Assembly: GCA_963580285.1 (NCBI GenBank) | Contig: OY757010.1 | Span: 152,850,714-152,914,713 of the forward strand | Reading direction: 5' to 3' | Source of the DNA: Lucinisca nassula | Taxonomy: Eukaryota; Mollusca; Bivalvia; Lucinida; Lucinidae | Length of the DNA stretch: 64,000 bases | Shown: positions 62,231-64,000 of the stretch, piece by piece | Layout of the letters: each line of letters begins with the position of its first letter | Position numbering within the stretch: position 1 is the stretch's first letter | The notes under the pieces: model-generated | What the model saw: only the letters and a program-made list of their open reading frames with translations | What the model was told of the DNA's origin: nothing | The model's database searches: none | Translations under genes and position numbers: made by a program

Positions 62231-62490
62231 TAGCTTTATGATTTTATTTCTAAATTTATACTTACATGAGTGTATATACGGTAGGATTGGTTCCCGGACC
62301 TGCTCGGATTAACCCGCATGAAAATAAAGCGTCTATCTTATCTCACGTGACATATCACTGCGACGCATATAACTCCCTCAGTTTTATTTCCGGCGACAAG
62401 GTGCTCGGATCGTTCTTCGTCGCAGTTACTATTGAAGAAGAATCTATGTCGGTTTGAAGTTGTTTCGGTTTGGTTTGTTTTTTATTAGTC
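62231..62490 (+). mobile_element. 5' leader of the DIRS-like element
   Basis: Higher G+C than the intron (GGTTCCCGGACCTGCTCGG, TTTCCGGCGACAAGGTGCTC GG). The left terminus cannot be fixed without the right end; it lies somewhere around 62.2-62.3 kb. Confidence 0.4.
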
Positions 62491-64000
62491 ATGACTCAAG
62501 CCAGTATAGGCAAGACAGTTGAGTTTTCGGCCCTAAATGAGGCTGAGTCGGGAGAGGATGTCGACGAAATTTCGTCCGAAATTAGTATTTCGGTAAATGA
62601 CTCAACCTCACGTGTCACTTCCGGTAAAAATGTGGCGACCAGAAGATCGGGGGAAAAGTCCACAAATTCTAAAGCTAAGGACAGTGCGTCCTCGTCTCGT
62701 AAGACGGCTAAAATGTCAGATTTGAAGGGTCTAGAATCTAAATTAGTTGGAGAAATTAATTCCAGGTTTGAATCCATGGATGGTAAGTTTGCAAGACTGT
62801 TTGAAGTTCTCGAGACTAGAAATATGGACTCTGTTCAGCGGAGGTCCGACACTCAAAGTATTATGGATAGCGGCACTTCGGGTGCGCGCAGACCACCAGC
62901 AGAAACACCTGCAAATCCCGATACGGCACGGGAAGAGATTGCGGTGTCAAATAATTGTATCAATCTGGATTTTGAGCAGGGAAGGCCTGAAATAGACTTG
63001 CTGGACAGCCAGTCCGTTTTGTCCCTTCAACCTGGGCAGAAAGAGCGCCAGAATATTGGGCTGTTAGACTCTGAAGAGTCAGAGAGGAATTCTGTGGTGG
63101 CAGATTTGGAAAATGAGGACAACCATAGGTTTGAGAAGTACACTAGCTCAGACTCAGTCCCGAATGCATCTAATAAGGATACATGCAATCAGCCTTTAAC
63201 TCATGACATGTTAAAAGAAATGTTTGGTGAGGATGCACAGATTGACAATCAAAGCAGCAGAGGGCTGACATTAGACAAGACTCAAGTTGAAATTATAAAC
63301 TCCTCGTGGAGGTGTCATGCTCCAGATAAATTGGCAGCTTTCAAGGACTCATACAGGCAGTCATTCCCTATTCACGAAAGTGCGGAAAAACTTCTTCAAG
63401 TTCCTAGTTTGGATGAGTTGACAGAGAGGCTGTTGATTAAAAAACATGGTCGTAGAGCAGCTTATGGAAGCTCTCAGAGTTTGTTCTCTCAACCATTCAA
63501 ATCGATTGAGAAGATAGCATTTCAAGGTCAGGTAGCTTCACGAATGGGACTGATTTCAGTTTGCTATTCTCAACAAGCTTTAGGTTTGCTGCTAAAGAAC
63601 TTGAAAAGTGAATCTCCAAATTTAGATCAGGCAGTACAAAATGTGAGGGATTTGTTTGCTATGTCCACAAAAACATTGGATCAGTTTGCTAGAGCTGGGG
63701 CATTCATGCACTTGGTGCGGAGGAAGGCAACAGTAGCAGATACTGGGTTATATGACTTTAAAGACCTACAAAAAGCAGCCTTGACTTCTCCACTGTCTGG
63801 GGAAGGCATCTTTGGACCAGACTTCGAGAAAAGATTAAAGGATCGCCAAGAAAAAGACAAGCAGTTGTCAGAATTAATGCCTGAAATCAACAAGAAACCT
63901 TTCCTGAAAAGAAAATCCAATTTCCAGTCGGATTCGAATGGGAAGAAGGCTAGACACAATGAGGAGTCGTACAGGCCTTTCAGGGGCAATACCACTAATT
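62491..64000 (+). CDS. DIRS-like retrotransposon ORF1 (Gag-like), open at window end
   Basis: Starts MTQASIGKTVEFSALNEAES; no stop for 503 codons up to the window edge. Order: acidic/Ser-rich N-terminus; predicted short coiled region (DLKGLESKLVGEINSRFESM, about residues 75-95); a conserved-looking block from about residue 270 (SSWRCHAPDKLAAFKDSYRQ), HLVRRKATVADTGLYDFKDL and IFGPDFEKRLKDRQEKDKQL; then a basic tail (KKPFLKRKS, GKKARHNEESYRPFRG). The pattern RRK...(L/I)FG.D..KR.K...E resembles ORF1 of DIRS-type tyrosine-recombinase retrotransposons. No CCHC zinc knuckle is seen. RT, RNase H and recombinase would lie beyond 64,000. The frame is intact, so the element is young. Confidence 0.6.
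   Translation, partial: MTQASIGKTVEFSALNEAESGEDVDEISSEISISVNDSTSRVTSGKNVATRRSGEKSTNSKAKDSASSSRKTAKMSDLKGLESKLVGEINSRFESMDGKFARLFEVLETRNMDSVQRRSDTQSIMDSGTSGARRPPAETPANPDTAREEIAVSNNCINLDFEQGRPEIDLLDSQSVLSLQPGQKERQNIGLLDSEESERNSVVADLENEDNHRFEKYTSSDSVPNASNKDTCNQPLTHDMLKEMFGEDAQIDNQSSRGLTLDKTQVEIINSSWRCHAPDKLAAFKDSYRQSFPIHESAEKLLQVPSLDELTERLLIKKHGRRAAYGSSQSLFSQPFKSIEKIAFQGQVASRMGLISVCYSQQALGLLLKNLKSESPNLDQAVQNVRDLFAMSTKTLDQFARAGAFMHLVRRKATVADTGLYDFKDLQKAALTSPLSGEGIFGPDFEKRLKDRQEKDKQLSELMPEINKKPFLKRKSNFQSDSNGKKARHNEESYRPFRGNTTN

Noticed and set aside
62491..64000. Host gene exon on the plus strand
   Set aside because: Long intron-free frame, Gag-like composition with a basic tail, and antisense to the host gene inside its intron; a retrotransposon ORF fits better.

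Overview
The window is nuclear DNA from an animal, most likely a bivalve mollusc. The signs are an intron-rich gene with small phase-1 exons, very dense short transposons, and many elements with the layout known for oyster 'pearl' repeats: tandem core repeats, then an (ACGG)n-type microsatellite, then a short hairpin. The species cannot be read from the sequence.

One host gene fills most of the window on the minus strand (about 61.66 kb down to 4.26 kb). I could place 20 exons with AG/GT borders and compatible phases, about 1,157 codons in all. They encode the C-terminal part of a large immunoglobulin-superfamily (IgSF) membrane protein: the second half of one Ig domain, nine complete Ig domains, two fibronectin type III (FN3) domains, one transmembrane helix and a short cytoplasmic tail. 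The 5' part of the gene lies beyond base 64,000. The last recognised exon ends in CCC AA|GTAAGT, which can be read as Pro-Lys-stop or as a splice donor, so the 3' end is uncertain. A decayed duplicate of one Ig exon lies at 32.09-32.21 kb.

Almost everything else is mobile DNA, often nested. (1) Pearl-like, probably non-autonomous Helentron-type elements, all on the + strand and so antisense to the gene, at about 0.9-1.9, 2.3-3.4, 7.35-8.5, 15.6-18.1, 18.4-18.9, 25.3-27.9, 35.1-39.8, 40.4-40.75 and 58.0-61.4 kb. (2) Many palindromic MITEs: a TTAA-flanked piggyBac-like group, a group with a GAGGCGGTTCTAA palindrome, a group ending CCAGTTGTTCAAA, and others. (3) At least five SINE-like families, two insertions with visible target-site duplications. 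(4) A dead mariner at 21.4-22.7 kb and two fragments of non-LTR reverse transcriptases. (5) At 62.49 kb to the window end, a reading frame of at least 503 codons resembling the Gag-like ORF1 of DIRS-type tyrosine-recombinase retrotransposons.

The most interesting structure is the repeat ecology of the gene. Palindromes and cores are shared between elements with different ends. Unrelated tandem cores all have a period of about 146-170 bp. Several MITEs end only 15-30 bp from exon edges.
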